Assembly: GCA_965226965.1 (NCBI GenBank)
Contig: OZ245715.1
Coordinates: 2,170,001 to 2,234,000, forward strand
Length of the DNA: 64,000 nucleotides
Reading direction: 5' to 3'
Origin: Endoryza foliicola
GTDB lineage: Bacteria > Bacteroidota > Bacteroidia > Chitinophagales > Chitinophagaceae
Below are positions 17,678 through 25,852 of this stretch, piece by piece. Numbering within the stretch: the stretch's first letter is position 1; each line of letters begins with the position of its first letter. The notes under the pieces are model-generated. The model did not search any database and had not been told where the DNA came from. It worked only from the letters and a program-made list of their open reading frames with translations. The translations under genes were made by a program, and so were the position numbers.

Positions 17678-17729
17678 GAGGTCCCTCTCTCGCTGCGACT
17701 GCTTCGCAGCCTCGCTCGTTCGGGATGAC
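17678..17729 (-). repeat. REP-like palindromic repeat, copy 2 (inverted)
   Basis: Read on the minus strand it starts GTCATCCCGAACGAGC and ends GAGAGAGGGACCTC, with the central hairpin GCTGCGAAGCAGTCGC. It shares its ends with the 17355-17405 copy but differs in the central hairpin. That supports a spreading element, not a local duplication. Confidence 0.65.
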
Positions 17730-17961
17730 ACGATTTTTTTAATAACAACCCAGATTTCTCGCATCCTTCTTCAGGCCTGTGGCCTTGCGAAGCATGCTCG
17801 AAATGGCTTCGAACATAGTTTTTGGCAGAGATGGACGAATGGTACTTTAAAATGAAATCATTTTAACTATAAAAGAAGTATGCAACAAATCAAATGTAGG
17901 ATAAAGCAATCTTGCTTATTGATACCACCGGTTTTTCTTGATTAGCCAATAGCAAAACCTG

Positions 17962-18933
17962 TTATTTTTTAATAACACGCTCGCCTACTCCTTCAAATGT
18001 AATTTTAACAGGTTTAATACGTCCATTTTCATCAAATTCCATTTTCTCCATACAGGTTTCTCTCGAATTGCCGTCTTTTTCAGTGAGGGGTCTTCTGTGA
18101 TACACAATGTACCATTCATCGGTATTTGGAATATTGATCACTGAATGATGTCCTGCGCCGGTGGCTACTTTGGGATCTTGTTGCAAAATCTTCCCAATTC
18201 TTTTAAAAGGGCCAAAAGGAGAGTCTGCTACAGCATAAGCTACACTGTAATCGGGACCGGTCCAACCACCTTCCGACCACATAAAATAATACTTCCCATT
18301 ACGCATAAACATAAAAGGACCTTCTACATAGCCTTCGGGAGTAATTTCCTTAAACAGGGTGTCTTTACTAAACGGAATAATAGATTTGAAATCGGGGGCC
18401 AGTTTACCAATATTGCAGTGACGCCAACCTCCATAAATAATGTAATAGCTGCCATCTTTATCACGAAATACAAATTGATCGATGGGTTGCGCACCATTGT
18501 AGAATTTATCGATCAGTGGTTTGCCTAAGTAGTCTTTATAAGGTCCTTCCGGTTTGTTTGATACCGCAATGCCAATGCCTCCTTTCTCTTGGTCACTTTG
18601 AATGTCGTTGGCGCTGAAAAATAGAAAATACTGCTTTTCTTTCTGCACAATGGCCGGTGCCCACATAGCTCTCCATGCCCATTTGATGGCTGCTGTGTCT
18701 ACAATGTGTTCGTGTTTTTTCCAAGTCACTAGGTCTTTCGAGCTGAAGGCGTCTAAAAATACTTGCTTTGTATAAGGGGCTGAATAAGTAGGAAAAATAT
18801 AATACTGCTGGTTGAAAATAGCTGCTTCCGGGTCGGCATACCAACCGGGGAATAAAGGGTTGCCCGATTTTTTCTGAGCGAATGCTGCAATCGAGAGAGT
18901 TGTAAACGCGAGCGCAAATAACAGTTTTTTCAT
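17962..18933 (-). CDS. Glycoside hydrolase family 43 protein
   Basis: A 323-residue secreted enzyme with a signal peptide (1-20, AAFAQ-K) and a five-bladed propeller typical of GH43. The catalytic base Asp34 is in NPLFPGWYADPEA, a second conserved Asp is in FRDKDGSYY, and the general acid Glu is in EGPFMFMRNGKYY. Family members remove arabinose or xylose units from plant polysaccharides. The ATG at 18933 is preferred over a TTG two codons upstream. It stands alone: no SusCD pair or other carbohydrate enzyme adjoins it, and the SusCD pair of this window is 17 kb away. The substrate is not predictable. Confidence 0.88.
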   Translation of the reverse strand: MKKLLFALAFTTLSIAAFAQKKSGNPLFPGWYADPEAAIFNQQYYIFPTYSAPYTKQVFLDAFSSKDLVTWKKHEHIVDTAAIKWAWRAMWAPAIVQKEKQYFLFFSANDIQSDQEKGGIGIAVSNKPEGPYKDYLGKPLIDKFYNGAQPIDQFVFRDKDGSYYIIYGGWRHCNIGKLAPDFKSIIPFSKDTLFKEITPEGYVEGPFMFMRNGKYYFMWSEGGWTGPDYSVAYAVADSPFGPFKRIGKILQQDPKVATGAGHHSVINIPNTDEWYIVYHRRPLTEKDGNSRETCMEKMEFDENGRIKPVKITFEGVGERVIKK

Positions 18934-19054
18934 GAGCAACTAGTTAAGTTTTTAGTGTTGAGTTTAAAGTTTTTAGTTAAAAGTATCGAGTTTAGTTCAT
19001 ATTTAAAATCACATACTATTTATTCGATCTCAGGGTGTTTAAGAAGTATAAAAA

Positions 19055-19675
19055 TTAGAGCGTTGCAATTTCGGCTGCAATATTCGATCTGGCCTGCTTT
19101 TCAAATTTGTCATAGAAATAAGAAGTGTGATAAATGCGTGGCTTTTCGAGAAACGCTTGTAACACTTTTTTGCGTCCCGGTTTGTATAGAAAATCGGGAT
19201 ACAGGGCATATTCTTTTCTGACAGCATGTTTGTAACGGATGTAAATGGATGCTTCTGCACCGAGAATGGCCATATCGGCATCTGTAAATAAGTTGATGCT
19301 TTCGTCATGGCTGTAGTCGTGCGTTTTTGTTTTTCTAATGGCGCTATCGATCCATTCAAGATGTGCTGATGCTACCGCATATCTTTTCAAAAAAGCAATG
19401 GCTGCTTCGGCGCTTAATTCTTCGTTGTGATTCCCAGGAATTTTATAAATGTAATCATGAAATGCTAGGGCGAATAAAAGTGCTTCTTTACTTTTGAAAT
19501 TAGTAAGCACAGGAACCAGCTGTTGGTAGCAAGCTTCTAAATGTTGAAGGGTATGATAATGTCTTTTCTTACTGACGTATTCTTTTTCTAGAAGGGCCCA
19601 TACATGACTAGGCGGATCAATCTGCCAACTTTCTGCAGCATCTATCAATGCCTCTTTGAAATGCATTTCAAACAT
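19055..19675 (-). CDS. HD superfamily metal-dependent phosphohydrolase
   Basis: A 206-residue soluble protein. The metal-site motifs are RHYHTLQHL (about 38-46), the HD pair in LAFHDYIY, and a distal Asp in LFTDADMAILG. This matches the predicted HD-superfamily hydrolases of about 200 residues found widely in Bacteroidota, whose substrate is unknown. The start codon overlaps the stop of the upstream 74-residue gene by one base (TAATG), so it is the last gene of a coupled operon with two VOC proteins and an AHSA1-like protein. It is unrelated in detail to the HD protein at 1947-2531. Confidence 0.82.
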   Translation of the reverse strand: MFEMHFKEALIDAAESWQIDPPSHVWALLEKEYVSKKRHYHTLQHLEACYQQLVPVLTNFKSKEALLFALAFHDYIYKIPGNHNEELSAEAAIAFLKRYAVASAHLEWIDSAIRKTKTHDYSHDESINLFTDADMAILGAEASIYIRYKHAVRKEYALYPDFLYKPGRKKVLQAFLEKPRIYHTSYFYDKFEKQARSNIAAEIATL

Positions 19676-19899
19676 TAAGGAATGATTTCAATTTTATGTC
19701 CCATAGATTGCAGCGTTTCTTCAATTAAATAGTAAGGGATTTCGTGATGGGCAATTCGCAATACACAATCGATATCTGCCAAGTCAAAATTGATTTGTGC
19801 ACCGGGAATTCTTTTTTCAAGAATACCAACTATTAGTGCTGCATCTGAATGAAGACGTACTGTAGTTTTAAATATTTCAATGGTAAGGTTGTCGGTCAT
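19675..19899 (-). CDS. Small conserved-type hypothetical protein, 74 aa
   Basis: The sequence alternates strands and helices in a pattern resembling a ferredoxin-like or heavy-metal-associated fold (IEIFKTTVRLHSDAALIVG, INFDLADIDCVLRIA, LIEETLQSMGHKIEIIP). It lacks the CxxC metal motif of copper chaperones. ATGA overlap with the VOC gene upstream and TAATG overlap with the HD gene downstream leave little doubt that it is translated. Its function is unknown. It might mediate protein contacts within this operon. Confidence 0.75.
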   Translation of the reverse strand: MTDNLTIEIFKTTVRLHSDAALIVGILEKRIPGAQINFDLADIDCVLRIAHHEIPYYLIEETLQSMGHKIEIIP

Positions 19900-20312
19900 A
19901 ATACGAAGTTATGATATTGTAATATCCATTGTACACCATAGGGGTCTGTAAAACTTCCCACACAAGTTTGTTCATCGGGTGAGTGGGGAGGAGCGTGCTG
20001 TGTTCCATGTTTAGACATAGATTGGTAACGTTCTAGTAACTCCGCTTTTGATTGAAAAGAAAGTAGCAAACTGATATTTGTTCCTTTGATGTAGATCTTT
20101 TCATCGAGTAAGTCGGTTCCAAAGATTGTCCATGTATCGAGAACTAATTTCCCTTGAACTACTTTTTCTCTGAGCTCATCAGGAAACTGGCTTGATTCTT
20201 TCTGATCAGCTAATACTTGAATGCTCAAACTTCCTCCCAATTCAGCATGATAGAACTGCAATGCTTCCTTGCAATTGCCGTTGAAATTTAAGTATACTTG
20301 AAGGCCATTCAT
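19896..20312 (-). CDS. VOC family protein (PhnB/glyoxalase-like)
   Basis: A 138-residue member of the vicinal-oxygen-chelate superfamily of the PhnB type. It opens MNGLQVYLNFNGNCKEALQFYHAELGG, the usual first beta-alpha unit, and ends with GSFTDPYGVQWILQYH, which matches the closing DPFGxxW strand. Such proteins bind small molecules, sometimes with a metal; a reaction cannot be assigned. It overlaps the next VOC gene upstream by 4 bp and the 74-residue gene downstream by 4 bp, so the four genes are translationally chained. Confidence 0.88.
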   Translation of the reverse strand: MNGLQVYLNFNGNCKEALQFYHAELGGSLSIQVLADQKESSQFPDELREKVVQGKLVLDTWTIFGTDLLDEKIYIKGTNISLLLSFQSKAELLERYQSMSKHGTQHAPPHSPDEQTCVGSFTDPYGVQWILQYHNFVL

Positions 20313-20779
20313 CCGGCTGCTTCTTCCAATTCTTTCAAATCAAATTTTTGCATTTTCATGAGAGCTTTGGCAACTTTCCCGGCATTTGGACCGGTCATCC
20401 ATTCACCCAACTTTGAAGGAACTACTTGCCAACTCAAGCCAAACTTATCTTTTAGCCATCCACAATTCGATGGCTTTCCGCCTTCTACTAATTTGTTCCA
20501 ATAGTAATCGATCTCCTCTTGAGTGTCACATGTGATAACGAGGGATACACATTCACTCAAAGTGAAATAGGGGCCTCCGTTTAAGATGAGTAATTCATAA
20601 CCCGAGATCTTCATTTTTGCAGTCATCAATGTTCCTTCCGGTAAGTGCATTCCTGCTCCATAATAACTTTTTTGTTCAATGAGTGATTCAGGAAAAACTT
20701 CGCAATAAAAATCTGCGGCTTCTGCACCATTTTGATTGAACCAAAGGCATGGATAAATGTGTGGTGATTTGAATTTCAT
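20309..20779 (-). CDS. VOC family protein (3-demethylubiquinone methyltransferase-like fold)
   Basis: A 156-residue VOC protein with the hallmark N-terminus IYPCLWFNQNGAEAADFYCEVFPES and the C-terminal segment CGWLKDKFGLSWQVVPS of the PhnB/3-dmu-9_3-mt subfamily. The latter name is historical and does not mean methyltransferase activity. It is the second gene of the operon starting with the AHSA1-like gene 12 bp upstream, and overlaps the following VOC gene by ATGA. Paired VOC genes plus an AHSA1 protein recur in Bacteroidota, often near GlxA or AraC-type regulators as here. Confidence 0.88.
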   Translation of the reverse strand: MKFKSPHIYPCLWFNQNGAEAADFYCEVFPESLIEQKSYYGAGMHLPEGTLMTAKMKISGYELLILNGGPYFTLSECVSLVITCDTQEEIDYYWNKLVEGGKPSNCGWLKDKFGLSWQVVPSKLGEWMTGPNAGKVAKALMKMQKFDLKELEEAAG

Positions 20780-20791
20780 GGCTATACTACA

Positions 20792-21205
20792 TTAATGAGA
20801 TTCAATATATGTTTTAAAGGAGTTGAGAATGGCCTGCCATCCTGCCTCTTGCATTTCAACGGGGTTTATTGTTTCCGGATCGAAAGTCTCAGTAATAAAT
20901 GTTTCTTCTCCGGTTTCATCAAAACTTACGGAACAGGTTCTTCCATCTTCCATCGTATAAGCAAACATTTCATTGGGAACTACTTTCGTATAGGTGCCTC
21001 CGAAATCAAATGAGAAAGACCCGTCCTTTGCAGCCATGGTGGTTGAAAACTTACCGCCTTCTCTGAGATCATTACTGGCTTTTGGAGCGTGCCAATCGGC
21101 ACTAGCCTGACACCATTGAGTGATGTGTTCCGGCAAAGAAAAATAGTCCCAGGCTTTCTTTATCGGGGCGTTTACAAGTACGCTAACTGTAATTGGAGTT
21201 GACAT
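20792..21205 (-). CDS. SRPBCC/AHSA1-family protein
   Basis: A 137-residue single-domain protein of the START/SRPBCC superfamily, AHSA1-like branch (KKAWDYFSLPEHITQWCQASADWHAP at the front, a closing helix MQEAGWQAILNSFKTYIES). These proteins form a deep hydrophobic pocket for lipids or aromatic compounds. It is the first gene of the VOC/VOC/HD operon and starts 114 bp from the divergent GlxA-type regulator, which is a natural candidate for controlling it. Confidence 0.88.
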   Translation of the reverse strand: MSTPITVSVLVNAPIKKAWDYFSLPEHITQWCQASADWHAPKASNDLREGGKFSTTMAAKDGSFSFDFGGTYTKVVPNEMFAYTMEDGRTCSVSFDETGEETFITETFDPETINPVEMQEAGWQAILNSFKTYIESH

Positions 21206-21319
21206 ATTTTGAAAATTAATGTTCTAATTTACTGCAAACCTAGCCGAAAAAATTTGAACAATATATGTGTGGAAACGACAAAGGAAGGGTGGTTTGCGAC
21301 AGAATATGTACATTTAAGG

Positions 21320-22288
21320 ATGATAAAAATTGCCATTTTAGTTCCGGAGAGTTGCGTAATGCAGGCCATAGCAGACCCACGCTACCTTTTCAGCGCCGTG
21401 AATCAATTCTTGCAAGCTCAAGGCAGAGATGCCATTTTTGATGTGAAGTTAGTAGGTGCAGCTCCTCAAGTGGCACTTCAGTTTGGTTCATTTATAGTAC
21501 AAACCGAAAAGTTATTATCAGATTCTGCTACGTACGATTTGGTAATCATTCCGGCGCTTTTTGGAAACATGCGCGAAGCCATTAAGTTGAATGAAAAAAT
21601 GGTTCCTTGGATCCAGGCACAACATGAAAAAGGCTCTGCTGTGGCTTCTTTGTGCGTTGGAGCGTTTTTACTAGGAGCCACCGGATTATTGAATGGAAAA
21701 AAATGCTCCACCCATTGGGGCTTCTATCAAGAATTTAGAGAGTTGTACCCCGAAGTCACTATTGTAGATGGATCCATTATTACAGAAGAGGGGTCTGTTT
21801 ATTCGAGCGGCGGCGCAAATTCCTATTGGAATCTTTTGTTGTATTTGGTAGAGAAGTATGTGGGTAGAGATTTGGCCATTCTCGCTTCTAAGTATTTCGC
21901 TATCGACATTGATCGCGACAGTCAAGCAGCTTTTGCTTTGTTTCAAGGCCAGAAAGATCATGGTGATGCTGCGGTATTAGAAGCACAACAAATTATTGAG
22001 AAAAATGTAGGAGAAAAATTAAGTGTTGATGAATTAGCCGATAAAGTAGCCATCGGAAGAAGAAGTTTTGAAAGAAGGTTTAAGGCTGCTACCAATAATT
22101 CGGTGTTGGAATACATGCAACGCGTGCGAATAGAATCGGCGAAACGACAATTTGAATCTTCGCGTAAAAACATCAATGAAGTAATGTATGAAGTAGGCTA
22201 TACCGATACCAAGGCTTTTCGAACTACCTTCAAAAAAATAACCGGACTAACGCCGGTTGAATATCGAAACAAGTATGCACAAGCATAA
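21320..22288 (+). CDS. GlxA-type AraC family transcriptional regulator
   Basis: A 322-residue regulator with an N-terminal DJ-1/PfpI-like domain (MIKIAILVPESCVMQ to about 190; the elbow ASLCVGAFLLGATG includes the usual Cys) and a C-terminal AraC pair of helix-turn-helix motifs (SVDELADKVAIGRRSFERRF and INEVMYEVGYTDTKAFRTTF). An in-frame start at 21209 exists, but it would leave only 3 bp before the divergent AHSA1-like gene, so ATG 21320 is chosen. It probably controls the divergent operon; the effector is unknown. A strong bidirectional terminator follows directly. Confidence 0.9.
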   Translation: MIKIAILVPESCVMQAIADPRYLFSAVNQFLQAQGRDAIFDVKLVGAAPQVALQFGSFIVQTEKLLSDSATYDLVIIPALFGNMREAIKLNEKMVPWIQAQHEKGSAVASLCVGAFLLGATGLLNGKKCSTHWGFYQEFRELYPEVTIVDGSIITEEGSVYSSGGANSYWNLLLYLVEKYVGRDLAILASKYFAIDIDRDSQAAFALFQGQKDHGDAAVLEAQQIIEKNVGEKLSVDELADKVAIGRRSFERRFKAATNNSVLEYMQRVRIESAKRQFESSRKNINEVMYEVGYTDTKAFRTTFKKITGLTPVEYRNKYAQA

Positions 22289-22320
22289 AAAAAAGCGGTG
22301 AATTTCTTCACCGCTTTTTT
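22289..22320. terminator. Bidirectional intrinsic terminator
   Basis: A 14-bp stem (AAAAAAGCGGTGAA / TTCACCGCTTTTTT) around a TTTC loop occupies the entire gap between the convergent regulator and gcvP stop codons. T-runs occur on both strands, so it should end both transcripts. Confidence 0.92.
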
Positions 22321-22321
22321 C

Positions 22322-25192
22322 TTACATATAACTTTCCATCGGTTCGCAAGTACAGATCAAATTGCGATCGCCGTGGGTGTTGTTGATTCTTGAAACTGTT
22401 GGCCAGAATTTGTTTTGACGTACATAAGCCAGCGGATACGCCGCTTGTTCTCTGCTATATGAATACGTCCATTCATTGGCAGCTACAATGAACTGCGTAT
22501 GAGGTGCATTCTTCAATGGATTGTCTTTTTTATCAGAACTTCCATTTTCAATAGCTGCGATTTCTTTTCTGATTTCCAACATCGCATCACAGAAACGATC
22601 GAGTTCTGCTTTGTCTTCGCTTTCAGTAGGCTCAATCATGATGGTTCCCGGAACAGGGAAGCTCATGGTTGGAGCGTGGAAGCCATAGTCCATCAAACGT
22701 TTGGCCACATCTTCCGCTTCAATACCGGCTGTGTTCTTGAAAGGACGAAGGTCTACAATGAATTCATGCGCACAAGTTCCATTACTGCCTGTATATAGAA
22801 TGTCGAAATCGTTTTGCAAACGCGCTTTCATGTAGTTCGCATTCAAAATAGCATATTCAGTTGCCATCTTAACGCCTTCTGATCCTAACAATCGGATGTA
22901 GGCGTAACTGATCAACAGAATTGAAGCAGAACCGAATGGAGCCGCACTTACTGCGCCTTGTGGTTTACCAACCGTACCATCGCCATATATAACGTGACCT
23001 GCCAAATGTGGAGCTAAGTGCTTTCTAACACAAATGGGGCCCATGCCGGGACCACCACCGCCGTGTGGAATGGCGAAGGTTTTGTGCAAGTTCAAGTGAC
23101 AAACATCAGCACCAATTAAACCGGGAGATGTTAATCCCACTTGTGCATTCATGTTAGCACCGTCCATATACACTTGACCACCGTATTGGTGAACGATATC
23201 ACAAATTTCTTTTACACTTTCTTCGAAAACGCCATAGGTACTTGGATAGGTAATCATGGTACCTGCAAGCGTATCAGCATATTGAGCAGCTTTTGCTTTG
23301 AAATCTTCTACATCTATGTATCCGTTTTCCAAGGCTTTTACCACAACTACTTTCATGCCTGCCATTACCGCACTCGCCGGATTGGTTCCGTGAGCGGAAA
23401 TGGGAATCAAAACAACGGTACGTTGAGTGTCGCCATTGGCCAAGTGAAAATTCCGAATAGCAAGCAAACCTGCATATTCACCTTGTGCGCCACTGTTAGG
23501 TTGCAAACTGCAAGCATCGAAACCTGTAACGGTGCAGAGATACTCGCTCAATAAAGAGGCCATTTGTTTGTATCCTTCAGTTTGGTTAGAAGGTGCAAAT
23601 GGATGGATCTTGCTCCATTCAGGCCAGCTCAATGGCATCATTTCAGTAGCTGCGTTCAATTTCATGGTACAGCTACCCAATGAAATCATGGAGGTATTTA
23701 AAGAAAGGTCTTTGTTTTCTAGTTGCTTGATGTAGCGCATCATCTGACTTTCACTGCGGTGTGAGTTGAACACAGGGTGCGTGAGGAATTCAGAAGTGCG
23801 GGTGAGGTTTGAAGGAATGTGAACCAACGAAGAATCGTAGTTGATATCGAATGCAACAGGGTTCACCTCGTTTTCAAAGCAATTGATCACATCAAACAAG
23901 TCGCTGGTACCGGTGGTTTCATCTAGTGAAATACCAACTAAGTTTTTACCAACATAACGTAGGTTAATGTGTTGACGCTCTGCTTTGTCTTTGATGATGC
24001 TGTTGTCAGCTACTTTCACTGTAATGGTATCGAAGAAAGAATTCGACACCAATTCAAAACCGCGCGATTTTAAACTATCAGCAACGGTTTGAGTAAGAAG
24101 GGCTACTCTTTTTGCGATGGCTTTCAATCCATCAGGTCCATGAAATACTGCATACATCGCAGCCATATTAGCTAAAAGGGCTTGCGCTGTACAGATATTT
24201 GAAGTTGCTTTTTCACGTTTGATGTGTTGCTCACGCGTTTGAAGGGCCATGCGGAGTGCGCGTTGACCTTTTGCGTCGATGCTCACACCAATGATACGAC
24301 CAGGAATAGAGCGTTTGAATTCATCTTTGGTGCTGAAAAATGCAGCGTGTGGTCCACCGAAACCCAAAGGAATACCGAAGCGTTGAGAAGAACCTAAAGC
24401 TACATCGGCACCCAGTTCTCCGGGCGAGGTTAACAAGGTAAGTGCTAGTAAATCTGTAGCCATTGCCACGTAAGCGCCAACACCATGTATTTTATCAATA
24501 AAAGAACGATAATCTTCAATTGAACCTGCCGCATTGGGGTATTGTACTAAGGCTCCGAAATAAGTGGAGTCGATGGTAGCAGTTTTATAATCACCAATCA
24601 CCACTTCAATATCAAGTGGTTGCGCACGGGTGATCACCACATCGATGGTTTGCGGGAAGGTCTGTTCGTCAACAAAGAATTTCGGAGCAGTTACCACTTC
24701 TGTTTTATTCACTTGGTGGAAGAAGAGGTTCATGGCTTCTGCTGCTGCCGTTGCTTCATCGAGAAGAGAAGCGTTGGCAATGGGGAGTCCGGTTAAATCG
24801 CTCACCATGGTTTGATAGTTCAACAGGCTCTCTAATCGGCCTTGAGAAATCTCAGCTTGATAGGGAGTGTATTGAGTGTACCAACCCGGATTTTCGAAAA
24901 TATTGCGAAGAATAACCGAGGGGGTAAAGGTATCGTAATAGCCTTGACCAATATAGGTTTTATAGATCTTGTTCTGCTGAGAAAGGTCTTTGAGGTGTTG
25001 TAACAAAGCCGCTTCGCTCATGGCACCGGGAATGGCCAAAGCATCCTTTTTTTGAATGGCGGTTGGTACGGTTTTTTTGATCAACGCGTCTACCGAGGGT
25101 TCACCAATGGTTTTAAGCATAGCTGCTTCAGAACCGATGGTGCCGATATGACGACCTAAAAATTCGTTGGACTGTTGTTGAAATAGGTTCAT
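22322..25192 (-). CDS. gcvP: Glycine dehydrogenase (decarboxylating), P protein of the glycine cleavage system
   Basis: A full-length 956-residue fused-type P protein. It decarboxylates glycine and transfers the aminomethyl group to the lipoyl H protein. Visible features are the conserved N-terminus RHIGTIGSEAAMLKTIG, the Gly-rich PLP-site segment HLNLHKTFAIPHGGGG with the Schiff-base Lys, and the C-terminal PTESEDKAELDRFCDAM. The open frame extends to 25261, but ATG 25192 (MNLFQQQSNEF) is the family start, and the -7 element at 25259-25266 places transcription initiation downstream of the longer start. No gcvH or gcvT is nearby and no glycine riboswitch is recognisable in the leader of about 60 bases. 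Confidence 0.97.
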   Translation of the reverse strand: MNLFQQQSNEFLGRHIGTIGSEAAMLKTIGEPSVDALIKKTVPTAIQKKDALAIPGAMSEAALLQHLKDLSQQNKIYKTYIGQGYYDTFTPSVILRNIFENPGWYTQYTPYQAEISQGRLESLLNYQTMVSDLTGLPIANASLLDEATAAAEAMNLFFHQVNKTEVVTAPKFFVDEQTFPQTIDVVITRAQPLDIEVVIGDYKTATIDSTYFGALVQYPNAAGSIEDYRSFIDKIHGVGAYVAMATDLLALTLLTSPGELGADVALGSSQRFGIPLGFGGPHAAFFSTKDEFKRSIPGRIIGVSIDAKGQRALRMALQTREQHIKREKATSNICTAQALLANMAAMYAVFHGPDGLKAIAKRVALLTQTVADSLKSRGFELVSNSFFDTITVKVADNSIIKDKAERQHINLRYVGKNLVGISLDETTGTSDLFDVINCFENEVNPVAFDINYDSSLVHIPSNLTRTSEFLTHPVFNSHRSESQMMRYIKQLENKDLSLNTSMISLGSCTMKLNAATEMMPLSWPEWSKIHPFAPSNQTEGYKQMASLLSEYLCTVTGFDACSLQPNSGAQGEYAGLLAIRNFHLANGDTQRTVVLIPISAHGTNPASAVMAGMKVVVVKALENGYIDVEDFKAKAAQYADTLAGTMITYPSTYGVFEESVKEICDIVHQYGGQVYMDGANMNAQVGLTSPGLIGADVCHLNLHKTFAIPHGGGGPGMGPICVRKHLAPHLAGHVIYGDGTVGKPQGAVSAAPFGSASILLISYAYIRLLGSEGVKMATEYAILNANYMKARLQNDFDILYTGSNGTCAHEFIVDLRPFKNTAGIEAEDVAKRLMDYGFHAPTMSFPVPGTIMIEPTESEDKAELDRFCDAMLEIRKEIAAIENGSSDKKDNPLKNAPHTQFIVAANEWTYSYSREQAAYPLAYVRQNKFWPTVSRINNTHGDRNLICTCEPMESYM

Positions 25193-25258
25193 TTTTAAAG
25201 CTTTAGTACAGAACTGAATGTTGACTTTGATGCGGGCCAAAACAAGAACTTTGGCGCG

Positions 25259-25266
25259 CAAATTTA
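25259..25266 (-). promoter_or_regulatory. -7 promoter element TAAATTTG for gcvP
   Basis: On the minus strand this reads TAAATTTG, a perfect TAnnTTTG. Initiation near 25253 would give a 5' leader of about 60 bases before ATG 25192. No clear -33 TTTG was found at the expected distance. Confidence 0.5.
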
Positions 25267-25315
25267 CCGCTTTATTTTGGCACTAACAGCCATTTGTTTA
25301 AGGAGTGCAAAAAAT

Positions 25316-25675
25316 GAGGAAAAGAAGGAGGAGGAGAAAGAACAGGAGGAGGAAGAGGGGGGAGAAAGGAAAGAGGAGACGAGGATAAGAGGAGACGAGG
25401 AGGGAGGAGGGAGGATAGAGGAAGGAGGAAATACAGAGAGGCTTCCAGCGCTGCAATCGCTGCAGTGAAAAATCAATTAATAATTGAATAGCGGGGAGAA
25501 AGAACAGGAGGAGGAAGAACAAGAGGAGAAAGAACAGGAGGAGGAAGAGGGGGGAGAAAGGAAAGAGGAGACGAGGATAAGAGGAGACGAGGAGGGAGGA
25601 AGGAGGAAGGAGGAAATACAGAGAGACTGCCAGCGCCGCGATAACGCTGCGATCCCTGCGCCGCTGCGGTTCAAA
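25316..25675 (+). repeat. Mosaic repeat: two tandem purine-rich (B) units plus GC-rich (C) modules
   Basis: A near-identical stretch of about 75 bp beginning GGAGAAAGAACAGG occurs at 25333 and again at 25525, each followed by GAGGAGACGAGGATAAGAG, GGAAATACAGAGAG and a GC-rich tail. The period is about 192 bp. The strand is almost pure purine for over 100 bases. The second copy ends in a C module without the 58-bp D insert (CGCTGCGATCCCTGCGCC). Open frames here are by-products of the low-complexity sequence. Confidence 0.85.
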
Positions 25676-25727
25676 AATGAACAATCAGACCGATTGAACA
25701 ACGGGTACTGATATTCATGTTCGCTGC

Positions 25728-25804
25728 AAAACCTAAAGCCCAAGGCCCAAAGCCTAAAGCCTAAAACCTAAGGCCTAACGCCTAAAACCCAACACCCAAA
25801 GCCT
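25728..25804 (+). repeat. CCTAAAGCC-type degenerate tandem repeat (module G)
   Basis: About ten imperfect copies of CCTAAAGCC / CCTAAAACC / CCCAAAGCC in a row. Similar arrays occur at 53399-53450 and 60676-60730. The unit is short and variable, like slippage-prone simple sequence. It directly precedes the terminator of the MBL-fold gene. Confidence 0.75.
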
Positions 25805-25805
25805 C

Positions 25806-25828
25806 AAAAAAAAAGGCCCCTCAGGGCC
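25806..25828 (-). terminator. Intrinsic terminator of the MBL-fold gene
   Basis: On the minus strand, GGCCC-TGAG-GGGCC is followed by nine T. It lies about 25 bp after the stop codon at 25853. Confidence 0.8.
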
Positions 25829-25852
25829 AATTTTATCAAAGATTCAACAAAA

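Larger units (their letters stand above)
17089..17961. other. Intergenic region with two inverted REP-like elements and no convincing gene
   Basis: About 870 bp between the S41 and GH43 genes. The short open frames here run through palindromic repeats and have no coding character. The region contains a GTCCCTGAGC...AGTCGAAGGG palindrome near 17267-17308 and two inverted copies of a GTCATYCCGAACGA repeat, listed separately. The remainder is AT-rich DNA in which nothing was recognised. Confidence 0.6.

Noticed and set aside
17225..17748. Short frames on both strands in the S41-GH43 gap
   Set aside because: They run through REP-like palindromes and have no coding character.
25193..25258. Glycine riboswitch in the gcvP leader
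   Set aside because: The leader inferred from the -7 element is only about 60 bases and shows no tandem glycine-aptamer structure by eye.
25316..25675. CRISPR-like array
   Set aside because: Repeat spacing is irregular, the units are low-complexity and the spacers are themselves repeats; no cas gene is present.
25262..25745. Several overlapping open frames of 60-130 codons on both strands
   Set aside because: They translate the purine-rich repeat into Ser/Pro/Leu/Phe- or Glu/Lys/Gly-rich low-complexity strings and exist in several frames at once; no start context or family.
25728..25804. Telomere-like CCTAA array
   Set aside because: Units vary in sequence and length and are internal to the chromosome; more likely simple-sequence slippage.
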